Counted from the first letter of the stretch, positions 14,460-24,665 are shown. The stretch is DNA of 64,000 bases from Clostridium sp. Ade.TY (GCF_000498355.1 NZ_AVSV01000022.1:223688-287687); one strand, 5' to 3'. The notes: a model not told the origin generated them from the letters alone. Numbers and translations are program-made.

Positions 14460-16553
14460 GGCCAAAAATTAGTAATAGTAGAATCACCAGCGAAGGCTAA
14501 AACAATAGGAAAATATTTAGGAAAGAATTATATTGTTGAAGCTTCCATGGGACATATTAGAGATTTACCTAAAAGTAAATTAGGTGTTGATATAGATGAT
14601 GATTTTGAACCTAAGTATATTACAATAAGAGGAAAAGGAGATTTACTTAAATCTTTGAGAAAAGCTGCTAAAAAAGCAGATAAGATATATTTAGCTACTG
14701 ACCCTGATAGAGAAGGTGAAGCAATATCATGGCATTTAGCTAATCTTTTAAAAATAGATGATACAGAAGAATGTAGAATAGTTTTTAATGAAATAACTAA
14801 AGGTGCAGTTAAAAGTTCAATAAAAAATGCAAGAAAAATAAATCAAGATTTAGTAGATGCTCAACAAGCTAGAAGAATATTAGATAGATTAGTTGGTTAC
14901 GAAATAAGTCCTATCTTATGGAAAAATGTAAAATGGGGATTAAGTGCTGGTAGAGTTCAATCAGCAGCTCTTAAATTAATTTGTGAAAGAGAAGAAGAAA
15001 TTAAAAGCTTTAAAGCAGAAGAATATTGGACAGTAGATTGCTTACTTAAAAAAGGAAGAAAAAAATTTCCAATCAAACTTTCCACTTATAAAAATAAAAA
15101 GATTGAATTAAAAAATGAAAAAGATACTAATAAAGTAATAGAAGAGTTAAATAAAGATGAGTTTTTAGTAGGTTCAATTAAAAAGGGAAGTAAATTAAAA
15201 AATCCATTAGCCCCTTTTACTACAAGTACACTTCAACAAGAAGCTAGTAAAAAATTAAACTTTATGACAAAAAAGACTATGTCAGTAGCTCAAGTTTTAT
15301 ATGAAGGTGTTGAAGTTAAAGGACATGGAACTGTTGGACTTATAACTTATATGAGAACAGACTCTGTGAGAATATCAAAAGAGGCACAAGAAAATGCTAA
15401 AAATTTCATATTAAATAACTATGGAGAAGAATATTTACCAAAAGAAACAAGAGTTTACAAGGGAAAGAAAAATATTCAAGATGCTCACGAAGCAATAAGA
15501 CCTACAAATATAGATATAACGCCAGAAGTTGCAAAAGAAAATTTATCACCTGAGCAATATAAACTTTATACTTTAATTTGGAAAAGATTTGTTGGATCAC
15601 AAATGGCATCTTGTATACTTAATACTAATTCTATAGATATTTTAAATGGAGATTATAAGTTTAAAGCTACTGGATCAACAATAAACTTTGATGGATTTAT
15701 GAAAATCTATGAGTATGCTATTAATGAAGAAGATGATACATCTCTTCCAGAACTTGAAGAAGGTGAAATGTTATCAGCAGCAAGTATCGAAGGAAAGCAA
15801 CATTTTACTCAACCACCTGCAAGATATACTGAAGCATCATTTGTAAAATTACTTGAAGAAAAGGGAATTGGAAGACCAAGTACTTATGTTCCTACAATCT
15901 CAACCTTATTAAGTAGAGATTATGTAAATAGAGAGAAAAAGAACTTAATTCCAACAGAATTAGGATTTATAGTTAATAATATAATATGTGAATATTTTAA
16001 ACAAATAGCTGATGTTGACTTTACGGCAAGTATGGAGAAAAATTTGGATAATATAGAAGAAGGTCAAATTAGATGGAAAGCTGTAGTTAAGGAATTCTTT
16101 GAACCTCTTAAGAAATCACTTGAAAAAGCTGAAAAAGAAATGGCAAAAGTTGTTATAGAAGATGAAGTAAGCGATGTTCCTTGTGATAAGTGTGGAAGAA
16201 TGATGGTTATTAAAAAGGGGAGATATGGAAAGTTCTTAGCATGCCCAGGTTATCCAGAGTGTAAAAATGCTAAACCTATAGTAGAAGAAATAGATGCGCC
16301 TTGTCCAAAATGCGGTAAAAAGGTCTTAGCGAAGAGAAGTAAAAAAGGTAAGAAATTTTTTGGGTGTTCTGGATATCCAGATTGCGATTTTGTAAGTTGG
16401 AATGAACCAGTTAAAGAAAAGTGTCCTGAATGTGGATCTTATATGGTTAAAAAATATTCTAAAAAATCTGGAGACTTTATAGAATGTGCAAACCCAGAAT
16501 GTAAGTATAGAGAAGAATTAAAAAGTAATAAGGAAGAATCTAAGGAAGATTAA
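14457..16553 (+). CDS. topA: DNA topoisomerase I (type IA)
   Basis: 698 residues from ATG 14457 (an in-frame ATG at 14445 is the alternative). Toprim domain at the N-terminus with KLVIVESPAKAKTI and DPDREGE; active-site Tyr298 in TYMRTDSVRIS; C-terminal third with three C4 zinc ribbons (CDKCG...CPGYPEC, CPKCG...CSGYPDC, CPECG...CANPEC). It relaxes negative supercoils. The SD (AGGGGGTGA, 14421-14429) is 15 bases before 14445 and 27 before 14457; a hairpin (14432-14451) that buries the first ATG would bring the SD close to the second. I prefer 14457 for that reason. Confidence 0.95.
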   Translation: MGQKLVIVESPAKAKTIGKYLGKNYIVEASMGHIRDLPKSKLGVDIDDDFEPKYITIRGKGDLLKSLRKAAKKADKIYLATDPDREGEAISWHLANLLKIDDTEECRIVFNEITKGAVKSSIKNARKINQDLVDAQQARRILDRLVGYEISPILWKNVKWGLSAGRVQSAALKLICEREEEIKSFKAEEYWTVDCLLKKGRKKFPIKLSTYKNKKIELKNEKDTNKVIEELNKDEFLVGSIKKGSKLKNPLAPFTTSTLQQEASKKLNFMTKKTMSVAQVLYEGVEVKGHGTVGLITYMRTDSVRISKEAQENAKNFILNNYGEEYLPKETRVYKGKKNIQDAHEAIRPTNIDITPEVAKENLSPEQYKLYTLIWKRFVGSQMASCILNTNSIDILNGDYKFKATGSTINFDGFMKIYEYAINEEDDTSLPELEEGEMLSAASIEGKQHFTQPPARYTEASFVKLLEEKGIGRPSTYVPTISTLLSRDYVNREKKNLIPTELGFIVNNIICEYFKQIADVDFTASMEKNLDNIEEGQIRWKAVVKEFFEPLKKSLEKAEKEMAKVVIEDEVSDVPCDKCGRMMVIKKGRYGKFLACPGYPECKNAKPIVEEIDAPCPKCGKKVLAKRSKKGKKFFGCSGYPDCDFVSWNEPVKEKCPECGSYMVKKYSKKSGDFIECANPECKYREELKSNKEESKED

Positions 16554-16643
16554 GTAGTAATAAAGTATTAAAAGCTTTGTCAAAAAAAACAGAATGATAT
16601 TGAAATAGGTCAGTCGGTATGATACACTGTATTAGTATTACGG

Positions 16644-16685
16644 ATTTGTTAAAAAATTAAAACAATTTTAAATATTCTAACAAAT
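16644..16685 (+). other. Dyad in the codY leader
   Basis: ATTTGTTA (16644-16651) and TAACAAAT (16678-16685) are perfect inverted repeats, with AAAATT/AATTTT pairing inside. It lies 45 bp before codY. It might be an operator or an RNA hairpin. No good CodY box was found in this gap. Confidence 0.3.
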
Positions 16686-16729
16686 GACAATATGAATCTG
16701 AAATATTTAGATATCAAGGAGGATTTTTA

Positions 16730-17506
16730 ATGTCATCACTACTTAATAAAGCGAGAAAATTAAATAAAATACTGCAAAAGTCAGGTACTGAAGCAGTGGC
16801 ATTTGAAGACATATGTGAACTATTAAGTGATGTTTTAGCTTGTAATGTCTATATTGTAAGCAAAAGAGGAAAAGTTATTGGTCATAGTTTTGCAACTAGC
16901 TTTGAATGTGAAATAATGAAAGAAAAAGTTATAGAAGAAAAGAAATTTCCAAATGATTATAACGAAAAGTTATTAAAGGTTTCAGAAACTTTAGCTAATT
17001 TACCAAATAAAGGAGAATGCGTTTTTGATGGCGTAGGAGTGTGCACTATGTCAGACAAGCTATCAACAATAGTTCCTATTATAGGTAATAGAGAAAGACT
17101 TGGAACATTGCTTTTGGCAAGATTTGGTGAGGTTTTTACAGATGATGATCTTGTTTTGTGTGAATATAGTGCAACTATAGTTGGAATGGAAATGCTAAGA
17201 GCAAAACAAGAAGAACTAGCGGAAGAAACAAGAAAAAAGGCAGTTGTTCAATTGGCAATAGGAACACTATCTTATTCAGAGTTAGAAGCTGTAGAGCACA
17301 TATTTAATGAACTAGGCGGAAGTGAAGGATTACTAGTAGCTTCAAAAATAGCAGATAAAGTTGGTATAACTAGAAGTGTTATAGTAAATGCTTTAAGAAA
17401 GTTTGAAAGTGCTGGAGTAATAGAGTCAAGATCATTAGGTATGAAAGGAACTCATATAAGAATATTAAATGATAAATTACTTTATGAATTAAAAAAGATA
17501 AAGTAG
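16730..17506 (+). CDS. codY: GTP- and BCAA-sensing global regulator CodY
   Basis: 258 residues, the usual length. Residues 1 to about 155 form the GAF domain ([26 protein letters not shown]) that binds isoleucine, leucine and valine; 180 to 255 form the winged HTH ([20 protein letters not shown], then [16 protein letters not shown]). In Clostridia it controls amino-acid metabolism, toxins and sporulation. SD AAGGAGGA precedes ATG. It follows topA with a 176-bp gap and has its own terminator, so it is probably a single-gene unit. ilvE at the far end of the window is a typical target class. Confidence 0.97.
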   Translation: MSSLLNKARKLNKILQKSGTEAVAFEDICELLSDVLACNVYIVSKRGKVIGHSFATSFECEIMKEKVIEEKKFPNDYNEKLLKVSETLANLPNKGECVFDGVGVCTMSDKLSTIVPIIGNRERLGTLLLARFGEVFTDDDLVLCEYSATIVGMEMLRAKQEELAEETRKKAVVQLAIGTLSYSELEAVEHIFNELGGSEGLLVASKIADKVGITRSVIVNALRKFESAGVIESRSLGMKGTHIRILNDKLLYELKKIK

Positions 17507-17508
17507 TA

Positions 17509-17552
17509 AATAATACGAGTGACAGAAAGTTTTAGTTACTCGTATTATTTTA
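17509..17552 (+). terminator. codY terminator
   Basis: AATAATACGAGTGA (17509-17522) pairs with TTACTCGTATTATT (17536-17549), one G-U, then a T-rich tail. Confidence 0.8.
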
Positions 17553-17582
17553 TATAAAAATATAAAAAAAAATAAATTTATG

Positions 17583-17611
17583 TTGATAGAGAAAAGACCT
17601 TATGATATACT
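17583..17611 (+). promoter_or_regulatory. rpsB promoter
   Basis: TTGATA (17583-17588), 17-bp spacer, TATACT (17606-17611). It leaves a leader of about 100 nt with a CCTT/AAGG hairpin near 17660. I cannot assign the leader to a known S2 regulatory RNA. Confidence 0.8.
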
Positions 17612-17720
17612 ATCTAAGGTAATAAAAATACACACATTATCGAAATTATAATATAGGTGCCTTTATTTAAGGTTTATTGTAATTATATCGATTATGGAGG
17701 AAAAACCAGGAGGTAACAAT

Positions 17721-18422
17721 ATGTCAGTTATATCAATGAAACAATTATTAGAAGCTGGTGTACATTTTGGACACCAAACTAGAAGATGGAACCCTAAAAT
17801 GGCTCCTTATATCTTCACAGAAAGAAATGGAATCTATATTATAGATCTTCAAAAAACAGTTAAAAAAGCAGAAGAAGCTTATAACTTCTTAAGAGAAGTT
17901 TCAGAAGAAGGAAAAGAAATTCTTTTCGTTGGAACTAAGAAGCAAGCTCAAGAAGCTATCCAAGAAGAAGCTATAAGATCAAACATGCACTTTGTAAACA
18001 ACAGATGGTTAGGTGGAATGTTAACAAACTTCAAAACTATCAGAACTAGAATTAAGAGATTAGAAGATTTAGAAAGAATGCAAGAAGATGGAACATTCGA
18101 CGTTCTTCCTAAGAAAGAAGTTATAAAATTAAAAGGCGAAATGGAAAAGCTTGAAAAGAACCTTGGCGGTATTAAGAATTTAGATTCAAAAAATATCGGA
18201 GCTATGTTCGTAGTTGACCCAAGAAAAGAAAAGAATGCTATTTCAGAAGCTAAAATCTTAGGAATTCCAGTTGTAGCTATCGTAGATACAAACTGTGATC
18301 CAGAAGAAGTTGATTACGTAATTCCAGGAAATGATGATGCTATAAGAGCTGTTAAATTAATCGCAGCTAAAATGGCTGATGCTATAATCGAAGGAAGACA
18401 AGGTGAACAAATAGCTGAATAA
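17721..18422 (+). CDS. rpsB: 30S ribosomal protein S2
   Basis: 233 residues from ATG 17721 ([20 protein letters not shown]), with SD CAGGAGGT 8 bases upstream; an in-frame ATG at 17694 lies before the SD and is rejected. It contains the S2 hallmarks [25 protein letters not shown] and [12 protein letters not shown]2 assembles late into the 30S platform and anchors S1-type binding. It is followed by tsf, the universal bacterial pairing. Confidence 0.98.
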   Translation: MSVISMKQLLEAGVHFGHQTRRWNPKMAPYIFTERNGIYIIDLQKTVKKAEEAYNFLREVSEEGKEILFVGTKKQAQEAIQEEAIRSNMHFVNNRWLGGMLTNFKTIRTRIKRLEDLERMQEDGTFDVLPKKEVIKLKGEMEKLEKNLGGIKNLDSKNIGAMFVVDPRKEKNAISEAKILGIPVVAIVDTNCDPEEVDYVIPGNDDAIRAVKLIAAKMADAIIEGRQGEQIAE

Positions 18423-18436
18423 TATAGATGCTAAAT

Positions 18437-18488
18437 AAAAGGTAGGTGAGGGTAACTTCATTTACCTTTTACCCTAGATGATAAGGGT
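18437..18488 (+). promoter_or_regulatory. rpsB-tsf intergenic structured element
   Basis: Three overlapping helices: A 18437-18449/18458-18470 (13 bp, two G-U), B AGGGTAA/TTACCCT (18449-18455/18469-18475), C ACCCT/AGGGT (18471-18475/18484-18488). A and B share bases, so they are mutually exclusive. No T tract is present. It may set the S2:EF-Ts ratio. Confidence 0.45.
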
Positions 18489-18516
18489 TACTTTTAAAAT
18501 TGAAGGAGGAATTATA

Positions 18517-19425
18517 ATGATTACTGCTAAGACAGTTAAAGAATTAAGAGATAAAACTGGTGCAGGTATGATGGACTGCAAAAAAGCTTTAACAGAAACT
18601 AACGGAGATATAGAAAAAGCTGTTGAAGTATTAAGAGAAAAAGGATTAGCTGCTGCTGCTAAGAAAGCTGGAAGAATAGCTGCTGAAGGTATAGTTAAAA
18701 CTTTTGTAACAGAAGATAAGAAAAAAGCTTCAATAGTAGAAGTAAACTGTGAAACAGATTTCGTTGCTGCTAACGAAGATTTCATAGCATTCGCTGATAA
18801 TGTTGCTAAATTAGTAGTTGAAAGCAATGCTGAAACAGTAGAAGAACTATTAAATGAAAAAATGGGAGATGCTACGGTTCAAGAAACTCTTACAGCTTTA
18901 GTTGCAAAGCTTGGAGAAAACATGACTGTAAGAAGATTTGAAAGATTAGCATTAGAAAATGGTGCGATTGAAAGTTATATTCACGGTGGCGGAAGAATTG
19001 GTGTTTTAGTTGAAGTTTCAACTGAAGGAAACAAAGAAGTTGCTTCAGAAGTAGCTAAAGAAGTATGTATGCAAGTTGCTGCTGCTAATCCATTATTCTT
19101 AAACAGAGATTCAGTAGATCAAGAATCATTAGAAAAAGAAAAAGAAATTTACAGAGTTCAAGCTTTAAATGAAGGAAAACCAGAAAAAATCGTTGAAAAG
19201 ATGGTTATGGGAAGAATTCAAAAGTACTTCAAAGAAGTTTGTTTAGTTGACCAAGTATGGGTTAAAGATGGAGATAAGACAATAACTAAGTTATTAGAAG
19301 AAAAGTCAAAAGAAGCAGGTGCTCCAATGACTATAACAAAGTTTGTTAGATTTGAAAGAGGCGAAGGAATCGAAAAGAAAGAAGAAAACTTTGCTGAAGA
19401 AGTTGCAAAACAAATTGGTAAATAG
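18517..19425 (+). CDS. tsf: Elongation factor Ts
   Basis: 302 residues from ATG 18517 ([20 protein letters not shown]), behind GAAGGAGGA; the in-frame ATG 18478 lies upstream of the SD and is rejected. The N-terminal UBA-like helix bundle carries [12 protein letters not shown], and the core has the TDFVA(A)N motif ([12 protein letters not shown]) of the dimerisation and EF-Tu-contact domains. It exchanges GDP for GTP on EF-Tu. A strong terminator follows at 19434. Confidence 0.98.
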   Translation: MITAKTVKELRDKTGAGMMDCKKALTETNGDIEKAVEVLREKGLAAAAKKAGRIAAEGIVKTFVTEDKKKASIVEVNCETDFVAANEDFIAFADNVAKLVVESNAETVEELLNEKMGDATVQETLTALVAKLGENMTVRRFERLALENGAIESYIHGGGRIGVLVEVSTEGNKEVASEVAKEVCMQVAAANPLFLNRDSVDQESLEKEKEIYRVQALNEGKPEKIVEKMVMGRIQKYFKEVCLVDQVWVKDGDKTITKLLEEKSKEAGAPMTITKFVRFERGEGIEKKEENFAEEVAKQIGK

Positions 19426-19433
19426 TAACCTAT

Positions 19434-19463
19434 AAAAGAGAACACCTTGTGTTCTCTTTTTTT
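19434..19463 (+). terminator. tsf terminator
   Basis: AAAAGAGAACAC (19434-19445), loop CTT, GTGTTCTCTTTT (19449-19460), then more T. Perfect 12-bp stem. Confidence 0.92.
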
Positions 19464-19497
19464 GAAAATGAACATATGAATATTTGGAGGGATTAAA

Positions 19498-20208
19498 ATG
19501 GCAGATTGTAAATATAATAGAGTAATACTAAAATTATCTGGTGAAGCTCTTGCAGGAGAAAATGGATTCGGATTAGATTTTAATGTAGCTAAGAGAATAG
19601 CATTAGAAATAAAAGAATTAGTTGATGCAGGAGTAGAAGTTGGATGTGTAGTTGGAGGCGGAAACATCTGGAGAGGTAGAAGTGGAGAAGGCATGGATAG
19701 AACTACTGCTGATTATATGGGTATGATGGCTACTTGTATTAATGCTTTAGCGCTTCAAGATTCACTTGAACAAGTTGGTGTAGATACTAGAGTATTAACT
19801 GCAATAGAAATGAAAGAAATAGCTGAGCCTTTCATAAGAAGAAGAGCTATGAGACATTTAGAAAAAGGTAGAGTTGTTATATTTGCAGCTGGAACAGGAA
19901 ATCCATATTTCTCAACTGATACTACAGCAGCACTTAGAGCAGCTGAAATAGAAGCAGACGTAATCCTTCTAGCTAAAAAGGTAGATGGAGTTTACGATAA
20001 AGACCCTCATAAGTATTCAGATGCTAAAAAATATGATAAACTATCATATATAGAAGTTTTAGAACAAGGCTTACAAGTTATGGATTCTACAGCAACTTCT
20101 TTATGTATGGATAATGAAATTCCTATATTAGTTTTCGGTTTAGATGAACCAGGAAATATTCAAAAAGCTATTACAGGTAAAGAAATTGGGACATTAGTTT
20201 CAAAATAA
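19498..20208 (+). CDS. pyrH: UMP kinase (uridylate kinase)
   Basis: 236 residues of the amino-acid-kinase fold. [14 protein letters not shown] is the ATP-binding start; VGGGNIWRG and the [11 protein letters not shown] region bind [14 protein letters not shown] is the typical late motif. It phosphorylates UMP to UDP and is allosterically controlled by GTP and UTP in bacteria. SD GGAGGGA precedes ATG 19498. It pairs with frr 15 bp downstream, as in most bacteria. Confidence 0.98.
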   Translation: MADCKYNRVILKLSGEALAGENGFGLDFNVAKRIALEIKELVDAGVEVGCVVGGGNIWRGRSGEGMDRTTADYMGMMATCINALALQDSLEQVGVDTRVLTAIEMKEIAEPFIRRRAMRHLEKGRVVIFAAGTGNPYFSTDTTAALRAAEIEADVILLAKKVDGVYDKDPHKYSDAKKYDKLSYIEVLEQGLQVMDSTATSLCMDNEIPILVFGLDEPGNIQKAITGKEIGTLVSK

Positions 20209-20223
20209 AAAAGGAGGGTATTT

Positions 20224-20781
20224 ATGACTAAAGCAATTTTCAAAACACTAGAAGAAAAAATGCAAAAAACAATACATGTTTTAGAGAGTGATTTATCAAC
20301 AATGAAGGCTGGTAGAGCTAATCCTACAATGCTTGATAGAATTCAAATTGAATACTATGGTAGCATGTGTCCTTTAAATCAAGTAGCTAACATATCAGCT
20401 CCAGAACCAAGAGTTCTTCAAATAACTCCTTGGGAAACAACACTTTTAAAGGATATAGAGAAAGCTATTCTTACTTCAGATTTAGGTCTTAATCCTTCAA
20501 ATGATGGAGCTGTTATAAGATTAATAATACCAGAATTAACTGAAGAAACTAGAAAAAATTTAGTTAAAAATGTTAAGAAAGCTGGGGAAGATGCTAAAAT
20601 AGCATTAAGATCAATTAGAAGAGATTCTAACGATAAAATAAAAGCTTTAAAAAAAGATGGAGAACTTACAGAAGACGAAGTGAAAAAGGCAGAAGACAAT
20701 ATTCAAAAATCTACTGATAAATTCGTTAAAGAAATAGATAAGTTAATAGAAGCAAAAGAAAAAGAGATAATGTCAATCTAA
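20224..20781 (+). CDS. frr: Ribosome recycling factor
   Basis: 185 residues, family-typical. It shows the two-domain signatures LSTMKAGRANPTMLDRIQIE (domain I/II hinge) and IRLIIPELTEETRKNLVKN with RSIRRDSND. With EF-G it splits post-termination ribosomes. SD AAGGAGGG precedes ATG 20224. A terminator separates it from uppS. Confidence 0.98.
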   Translation: MTKAIFKTLEEKMQKTIHVLESDLSTMKAGRANPTMLDRIQIEYYGSMCPLNQVANISAPEPRVLQITPWETTLLKDIEKAILTSDLGLNPSNDGAVIRLIIPELTEETRKNLVKNVKKAGEDAKIALRSIRRDSNDKIKALKKDGELTEDEVKKAEDNIQKSTDKFVKEIDKLIEAKEKEIMSI

Positions 20782-20789
20782 TTTAAACA

Positions 20790-20816
20790 AAAAACCTGCT
20801 CTTTAGCAGGTTTTTT
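20790..20816 (+). terminator. frr terminator
   Basis: AAAAACCTGCT (20790-20800), loop CTTT, AGCAGGTTTTT (20805-20815), then T. Confidence 0.92.
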
Positions 20817-20843
20817 ACATAAATAAAAGTGGGGAGGAAACTC

Positions 20844-21605
20844 ATGCTTAATTTTTTTAAAGGGGAAAAAGAAACTGTAGATAATAACATAGAAATTGAT
20901 ATAGAAAATATTCCTAAACATATTGCTATAATAATGGATGGTAATGGTAGATGGGCAAAAAAAAGAAAATTACCAAGAACAATGGGACATAAAGCTGGTG
21001 TTGAAACTATTCGTAGAGTATTAAAAGAAGCGGATAAACTTGGTGTAAAATATATGACTTTATATGCATTTTCAACTGAGAATTGGAAGAGACCAAAAGA
21101 TGAAGTAAATGCACTTATGAAATTATTAATACAATATTTAAGACAAGAAATTAATGAGCTACATAAAAATGGCGTTAAAATAAATGTTTTAGGAGATATA
21201 TCTAAACTTCCTTTAGAATGTCAAAAAGAAATAAATTCATCTGTTGTAAAAACAGAAAATAATACTGGGATAACAATGAATATTGCTTTAAATTATGGAG
21301 GCAGAGATGAAATAATACGGGCAACTAAATTAATTGTAGAAGATATTTTAAGTGGAAAAATTAAAAAGGAAGATATAGATGATAATATTTTTGAAGAACA
21401 TTTATATACTAAAGGAATACCGGATCCTGATATTATAATTAGACCTTCAGGAGAACAAAGATTAAGTAATTTTCTACTTTGGCAATGTGCTTATTCAGAG
21501 TTTTGGTATTCTGATATTTGTTGGCCTGACTTTAAAGAGGAAGATTTAAGAAAGGCTATTTATGATTTTCAAAACAGAGATAGAAGATTTGGCGGAATAA
21601 AATAA
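20844..21605 (+). CDS. uppS: Isoprenyl transferase (undecaprenyl diphosphate synthase)
   Basis: 253 residues from ATG 20844 (MLNFFKGEKETV), 5 bases after GGGGAGGA; GTG 20829 is upstream of or within the SD and rejected. It has the cis-prenyltransferase motifs HIAIIMDGNGRWA (catalytic Asp), TLYAFSTENWKRP and DIIIRPSGEQRLSNFLLWQ. It builds the C55 carrier for peptidoglycan and wall polymers. It starts a lipid/isoprenoid run with cdsA, dxr and ispG. Confidence 0.97.
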   Translation: MLNFFKGEKETVDNNIEIDIENIPKHIAIIMDGNGRWAKKRKLPRTMGHKAGVETIRRVLKEADKLGVKYMTLYAFSTENWKRPKDEVNALMKLLIQYLRQEINELHKNGVKINVLGDISKLPLECQKEINSSVVKTENNTGITMNIALNYGGRDEIIRATKLIVEDILSGKIKKEDIDDNIFEEHLYTKGIPDPDIIIRPSGEQRLSNFLLWQCAYSEFWYSDICWPDFKEEDLRKAIYDFQNRDRRFGGIK

Positions 21606-21629
21606 TATAATAAACAAGGAGGTTTTTTG

Positions 21630-22424
21630 GTGAAATCAAATAGCAGATATCTTGGTGCTTTAATGATTGCTCCATTCATTATATTTGTGTTTTTAGGTGG
21701 AATTTGGTTAGAGTTATTTACTTTAATAATTTCCGCAATTGGTATGCATGAATTTTATGGTGCTTTAAAGAAAAAAGATTTTAATCCTATATCAATAATA
21801 GGATATTTATTACTTATATTATTTTACGTATTAAATAATAATTTTACAACATTAACATACTTGGTTGTATTTGGAACATTTATATTATTAATAATACCTG
21901 TTATTAACCTAAAATATACGTTTATAGATGTAGCACTAACATTACTAGGCTTTATGTATGTTGGAATTTTATTTAGCTTCTTACATTTAGTAAACATAAA
22001 ATATGGTGGTGCATTTCTTGTATGGCTTATATTTATAGGTTCATGGATGACTGATACATCAGCCTATTATGCAGGCAGATTTTTTGGTAAACACAAGTTA
22101 TGTCCTAAAGTTAGTCCTAAGAAGACAATAGAGGGATCTATTGGAGGAATAATAGGTTCAACTTTATTTTGTGGATTATTTGGAATAATTGTATCTAAGT
22201 ATATGTATATAATGCCAATTTATAATTATTTTATAATAGGTATTTTATGTGGTGTATTTAGTCAATTTGGAGATTTGGTTGCATCTTCAATTAAAAGATA
22301 TGTTGGAATAAAAGATTATAGTAATTTAATACCAGGGCATGGTGGTATATTAGATAGATTTGATAGTATACTTTTTTCAGGTCTAGTAGTATTTTATTAT
22401 TTAACTTTCGTAGTATGTATATAA
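21630..22424 (+). CDS. cdsA: Phosphatidate cytidylyltransferase
   Basis: 264 residues from GTG 21630, 7 bases after AAGGAGG (TTG 21627 is the alternative). About eight transmembrane helices. The family signature near the C-terminus is complete: SQFGDLVASSIKR and KDYSNLIPGHGGILDRFDS. It makes CDP-diacylglycerol from phosphatidate and CTP at the membrane, feeding PgsA (encoded at 48.9 kb). A 15-bp perfect terminator follows. Confidence 0.96.
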   Translation: MKSNSRYLGALMIAPFIIFVFLGGIWLELFTLIISAIGMHEFYGALKKKDFNPISIIGYLLLILFYVLNNNFTTLTYLVVFGTFILLIIPVINLKYTFIDVALTLLGFMYVGILFSFLHLVNIKYGGAFLVWLIFIGSWMTDTSAYYAGRFFGKHKLCPKVSPKKTIEGSIGGIIGSTLFCGLFGIIVSKYMYIMPIYNYFIIGILCGVFSQFGDLVASSIKRYVGIKDYSNLIPGHGGILDRFDSILFSGLVVFYYLTFVVCI

Positions 22425-22460
22425 AGAGAGCTCTAATTTAATTAGAGCTCTCTTTTTAAA
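22423..22460. terminator. cdsA terminator
   Basis: AAAGAGAGCTCTAAT (22423-22437) and ATTAGAGCTCTCTTT (22441-22455) pair over 15 bp with loop TTA; more T residues follow. The stem overlaps the last base of cdsA. Confidence 0.93.
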
Positions 22461-22512
22461 TTCTATTAGATTATTTTTTGCATATAAATAAAAATAAAGG
22501 GGGAGGTTATGT

Positions 22513-23475
22513 ATGGAAATAAGAAAAGAACATAAGAAAATTATTGAAGCTATACTATTATTATTTTTTGTTATTTTCTTTGTAATTTTTATAAAAATGT
22601 ATTTTACTCCTTTTTTATGGATATGCATAATATTTTTACTTTCAAATCCTATATATAATATATTGCTAAATTTAAAAATTAGCAATAAATTATCTGCTCT
22701 TTTAAGTTTACTTTTTTTAAATGTATTTTTAGCATTATTTTTATATTATTTAGGAAGAAATATATTTGAATTAGCACTTGATATGTATAAGGAAAACATA
22801 AATACAATTAATTATTTAATAATAGAATTTAATGGTTTTTTGGAAAATATATTTGGAAATATAAATATAAGTAATGAAGCATTGAAATTAATTAGTCCAG
22901 ATTTCATAACAAAAGGAGCAATAAATACAGGAGAAGGTATAATTAGTTACTTTATAGGAAATATTTGTACTTTTTTTGTTCTTATAGACAAAAGAAAAAT
23001 TGTGAAATATGCTTTTAATATTGTTCCTATTAAGACATTAGAAAAATTTAAAAATAGTAGAAAAAATATAAAGGGAATAATAATAATTCAATCAATGCTT
23101 GTAATTATATCTAGCATTATAACTATAATTGGTTTTAAAATATTAGGGGTTAAGGAGGCATTAATTTTAGGGATAATATGTGGAATTTTAGATTTGCTTC
23201 CATATGTAGGGACAATAATTGTATTTATACCAATAATAATATACAATATTATTATAAAAAATTACTTGATATCTTTTGGATTAATATGTCTTTATATATT
23301 AATCCAAATTTTAAGGGAACTTTTAGAAATGAAATTATTAAGTAATAAGCTTAATATGCATCCTTTAATAATGTTTATTTCTGTTTATATAGGCATAAAA
23401 GTTTTTGGCGTAATAGGTATAATAATAGGTCCTATATATAGTATTATGGTAAAAGATATATTTTGTAATAATTAG
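22513..23475 (+). CDS. AI-2E family (UPF0118) membrane transporter
   Basis: 320 residues with about seven or eight transmembrane segments. The family region is LGVKEALILGIICGILDLLP followed by YVGTIIVFIPI, and the C-terminal LSNKLNMHPLIMFISVYIGIKVFG. Members have been linked to autoinducer-2 export, Na+/H+ exchange or sporulation (YtvI), so the substrate cannot be assigned. SD GGGGAGG. It sits between cdsA and dxr behind a strong terminator and ends 21 bp before dxr. Confidence 0.88.
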   Translation: MEIRKEHKKIIEAILLLFFVIFFVIFIKMYFTPFLWICIIFLLSNPIYNILLNLKISNKLSALLSLLFLNVFLALFLYYLGRNIFELALDMYKENINTINYLIIEFNGFLENIFGNINISNEALKLISPDFITKGAINTGEGIISYFIGNICTFFVLIDKRKIVKYAFNIVPIKTLEKFKNSRKNIKGIIIIQSMLVIISSIITIIGFKILGVKEALILGIICGILDLLPYVGTIIVFIPIIIYNIIIKNYLISFGLICLYILIQILRELLEMKLLSNKLNMHPLIMFISVYIGIKVFGVIGIIIGPIYSIMVKDIFCNN

Positions 23476-23496
23476 ATGGAATACGGAGGAAAAAAT

Positions 23497-24654
23497 ATGA
23501 AAAATATTTCAATATTAGGAGCTACTGGTTCAATAGGAACACAAACTTTAGATGTGATTAGAAAATCTGATAATATAAATCTGATTGGAATTACAGCAAA
23601 TACTTCAGTAGAAAAAGTTAAAGAAATAATTGACGAGTTTAATCCTAAATATGTAGGTATGATGGATAAAGAATCAAAAAATAAAATAGAAAAATATGTT
23701 AAAGAAAAATCTTTAAATATAAATGTTTTAGAAGGTATTGAAGGATTAAATAAAATAGCTTCATTGGATGAAATAGATACAGTTGTAACATCAGTTGTTG
23801 GAATGATTGGTTTAGAACCAACAATTAAAGCAATTAGAAGTAAAAAAGATATAGCACTTGCAAATAAAGAAACTTTAGTTGTAGCAGGTGAATTAGTTAT
23901 GAGAGAAGCTAAAGAATATGGAGTTAATATTTTACCTGTTGATTCAGAACATAGTGCGATATTCCAAAGTCTTAGAGGGAATTCTATTAAAGAACTAAAA
24001 AAAATAATTCTTACAGCATCAGGAGGTCCGTTTAGAGGCAAGAAAATTAATGATTTAAAAAATATATCATTAGAAGATGCTTTGAATCATCCTAATTGGA
24101 GTATGGGAAGAAAAATAACTATAGATTCATCAACTTTAATGAACAAAGGACTTGAAGTAATTGAAGCACATTGGTTATTTAATTGTGATTATGATAATAT
24201 ACAAGTTTTAGTTCATCCACAAAGTATAATACATTCAATGGTTGAATATAAAGATAATAGTATAATAGCACAATTAGGTTCAGCTGACATGAGACTTCCA
24301 ATTCAATATGCACTTAATTATCCAAATAGAGAAAAATCTATTGCAAATGGTATAGATTTTTATGAAATATCAAGTCTTACATTTGAAAAACCAGATATCG
24401 ATACTTTTAAGTGTTTAAGATTAGCTTTTGAGGCTGGAAAACAAGGAGGATTAATGCCAACTATATTAAATGGAGCTAATGAAGAGGCTGTAGATTTATA
24501 TTTAAATAATAAGATAAATTATCTTCAAATAGGAGACATAATAGAACATTGTATGAAACATTTTAAAGATGAAGGAAGACATGAGGTAACTTTAGATAAT
24601 GTTATTTCTTTAGATAAAAAAGTAAAGGAATATGTAAGAAAAAAATATAGCTAG
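23497..24654 (+). CDS. dxr: 1-deoxy-D-xylulose 5-phosphate reductoisomerase
   Basis: 385 residues from ATG 23497 (MKNISILGATGSIGTQTLDV), 7 bases after CGGAGGA; ATG 23476 precedes the SD and is rejected. The NADPH-binding GATGSIG motif, ALANKETLV, PVDSEHSAIFQ (metal-binding Asp and Glu) and SMGRKITIDSSTLMNKGLE are all intact. It makes MEP, the second step of the MEP isoprenoid pathway, with ispG two genes downstream. Confidence 0.98.
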   Translation: MKNISILGATGSIGTQTLDVIRKSDNINLIGITANTSVEKVKEIIDEFNPKYVGMMDKESKNKIEKYVKEKSLNINVLEGIEGLNKIASLDEIDTVVTSVVGMIGLEPTIKAIRSKKDIALANKETLVVAGELVMREAKEYGVNILPVDSEHSAIFQSLRGNSIKELKKIILTASGGPFRGKKINDLKNISLEDALNHPNWSMGRKITIDSSTLMNKGLEVIEAHWLFNCDYDNIQVLVHPQSIIHSMVEYKDNSIIAQLGSADMRLPIQYALNYPNREKSIANGIDFYEISSLTFEKPDIDTFKCLRLAFEAGKQGGLMPTILNGANEEAVDLYLNNKINYLQIGDIIEHCMKHFKDEGRHEVTLDNVISLDKKVKEYVRKKYS

Positions 24655-24665
24655 GAGGAAATTGA

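Noticed and set aside
16640..16670. Possible CodY box in the codY leader (AATTTTAAATATTCT)
   Set aside because: Only about 9 of 15 positions fit AATTTTCWGAAAATT, expected often in DNA this AT-rich.
23472..24041. 189-codon minus-strand frame inside dxr
   Set aside because: Shadow frame of a conserved gene; no independent evidence.
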